Part shown: piece by piece, positions 40,054 to 40,057 of the stretch
Numbering within the stretch: the first letter of the stretch is position 1
Layout: each line of letters starts with the position of its first letter
The notes under the pieces: model-generated
What the model saw: the letters and a program-made list of their open reading frames with translations, nothing else
What the model was told of the DNA's origin: nothing
Databases searched by the model: none
Made by a program: the position numbers and the translations under genes
NCBI RefSeq assembly: GCF_009846885.1
Contig: NZ_WUWM01000048.1
Location: 1 to 40,057 of the forward strand
Length of the DNA: 40,057 nucleotides
Origin: Paenibacillus puerhi
Lineage (GTDB): Bacteria > Bacillota > Bacilli > Paenibacillales > NBRC-103111
Direction of reading: 5' to 3'

Positions 40054-40057
40054 CATG

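Larger units (their letters stand above)
39651..40057. other. Right edge: IS remnant and terminator hairpins, no intact gene
   Basis: This 400-bp stretch holds an IS end (39668-39711), the last codons of a transposase on the minus strand (39752-39894), a perfect 10-bp hairpin (39908-39932) and a strong terminator (39994-40053). Plus-strand frames here are the antisense of the transposase remnant. Confidence 0.7.

Overview
The window looks like chromosome from a spore-forming Bacillota of the Paenibacillaceae type, most likely a relatively GC-rich Paenibacillus. This rests on strong AGGAGG-type ribosome binding sites, sigma-A promoters and T-tailed hairpin terminators, on protein relatives of Bacillus (DgkB, YerC, the YqjM-type NamA, YtxH), and on the density of AraC, GntR, LysR and ABC importer genes. 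No rRNA, tRNA or CRISPR array was seen. The species cannot be fixed from the sequence alone.

Left part, about 1-18.7 kb, visibly GC-rich. It starts with 1.4 kb of non-coding, repeat-bearing DNA. Housekeeping genes follow: rlmD and dgkB overlapping on the minus strand, a CbiX/SirB-type chelatase, yerC, and a Gly/Arg-rich protein on the plus strand. Next come 1.35 kb of gene-free DNA with a regularly spaced 52-bp repeat, an Old Yellow Enzyme (namA) with a clear promoter, and an orphan membrane histidine kinase. A carbohydrate locus (10.7-17.5 kb) holds a ThuA-like gene, two AraC regulators, and a GH88 plus GH2 pair that probably acts on uronic-acid-containing glycans. Two small stress-type genes (GlsB/YeaQ-like and YtxH with LEA-like repeats) close this part.

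Middle, 18.7-22.4 kb: a minus-strand run of an MFS exporter, an alpha/beta hydrolase and a DinB-fold protein, divergent from a LysR gene. A perfect palindrome lies in the shared promoter.

Right part, 22.4-39.7 kb, lower in GC, is the most interesting region. One FCD-type GntR regulator sits among three complete ABC importers of different families: POPT/polyamine type, CUT1/sugar type and PAAT/amino-acid type. With them are an enolase-superfamily enzyme, a zinc alcohol dehydrogenase, a HAD phosphatase, a beta-propeller lactonase, a PIG-L deacetylase and an uncharacterised mutarotase-like protein. All five promoters of this block, including that of gntR, carry the same motif, ATTGTTGACAAT or a close variant, placed so that its TTGACA is the -35 hexamer. 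I infer one regulon dedicated to an unidentified compound or set of related compounds. Dehydrogenase, lactonase and dehydratase-type enzymes together suggest sugar-acid chemistry. A near-perfect CcpA cre site in the leader of the PAAT operon supports a carbon-catabolic role.

Right edge, 39.67-40.06 kb: the end and C-terminal codons of an IS1182-type transposase, then a strong terminator hairpin.
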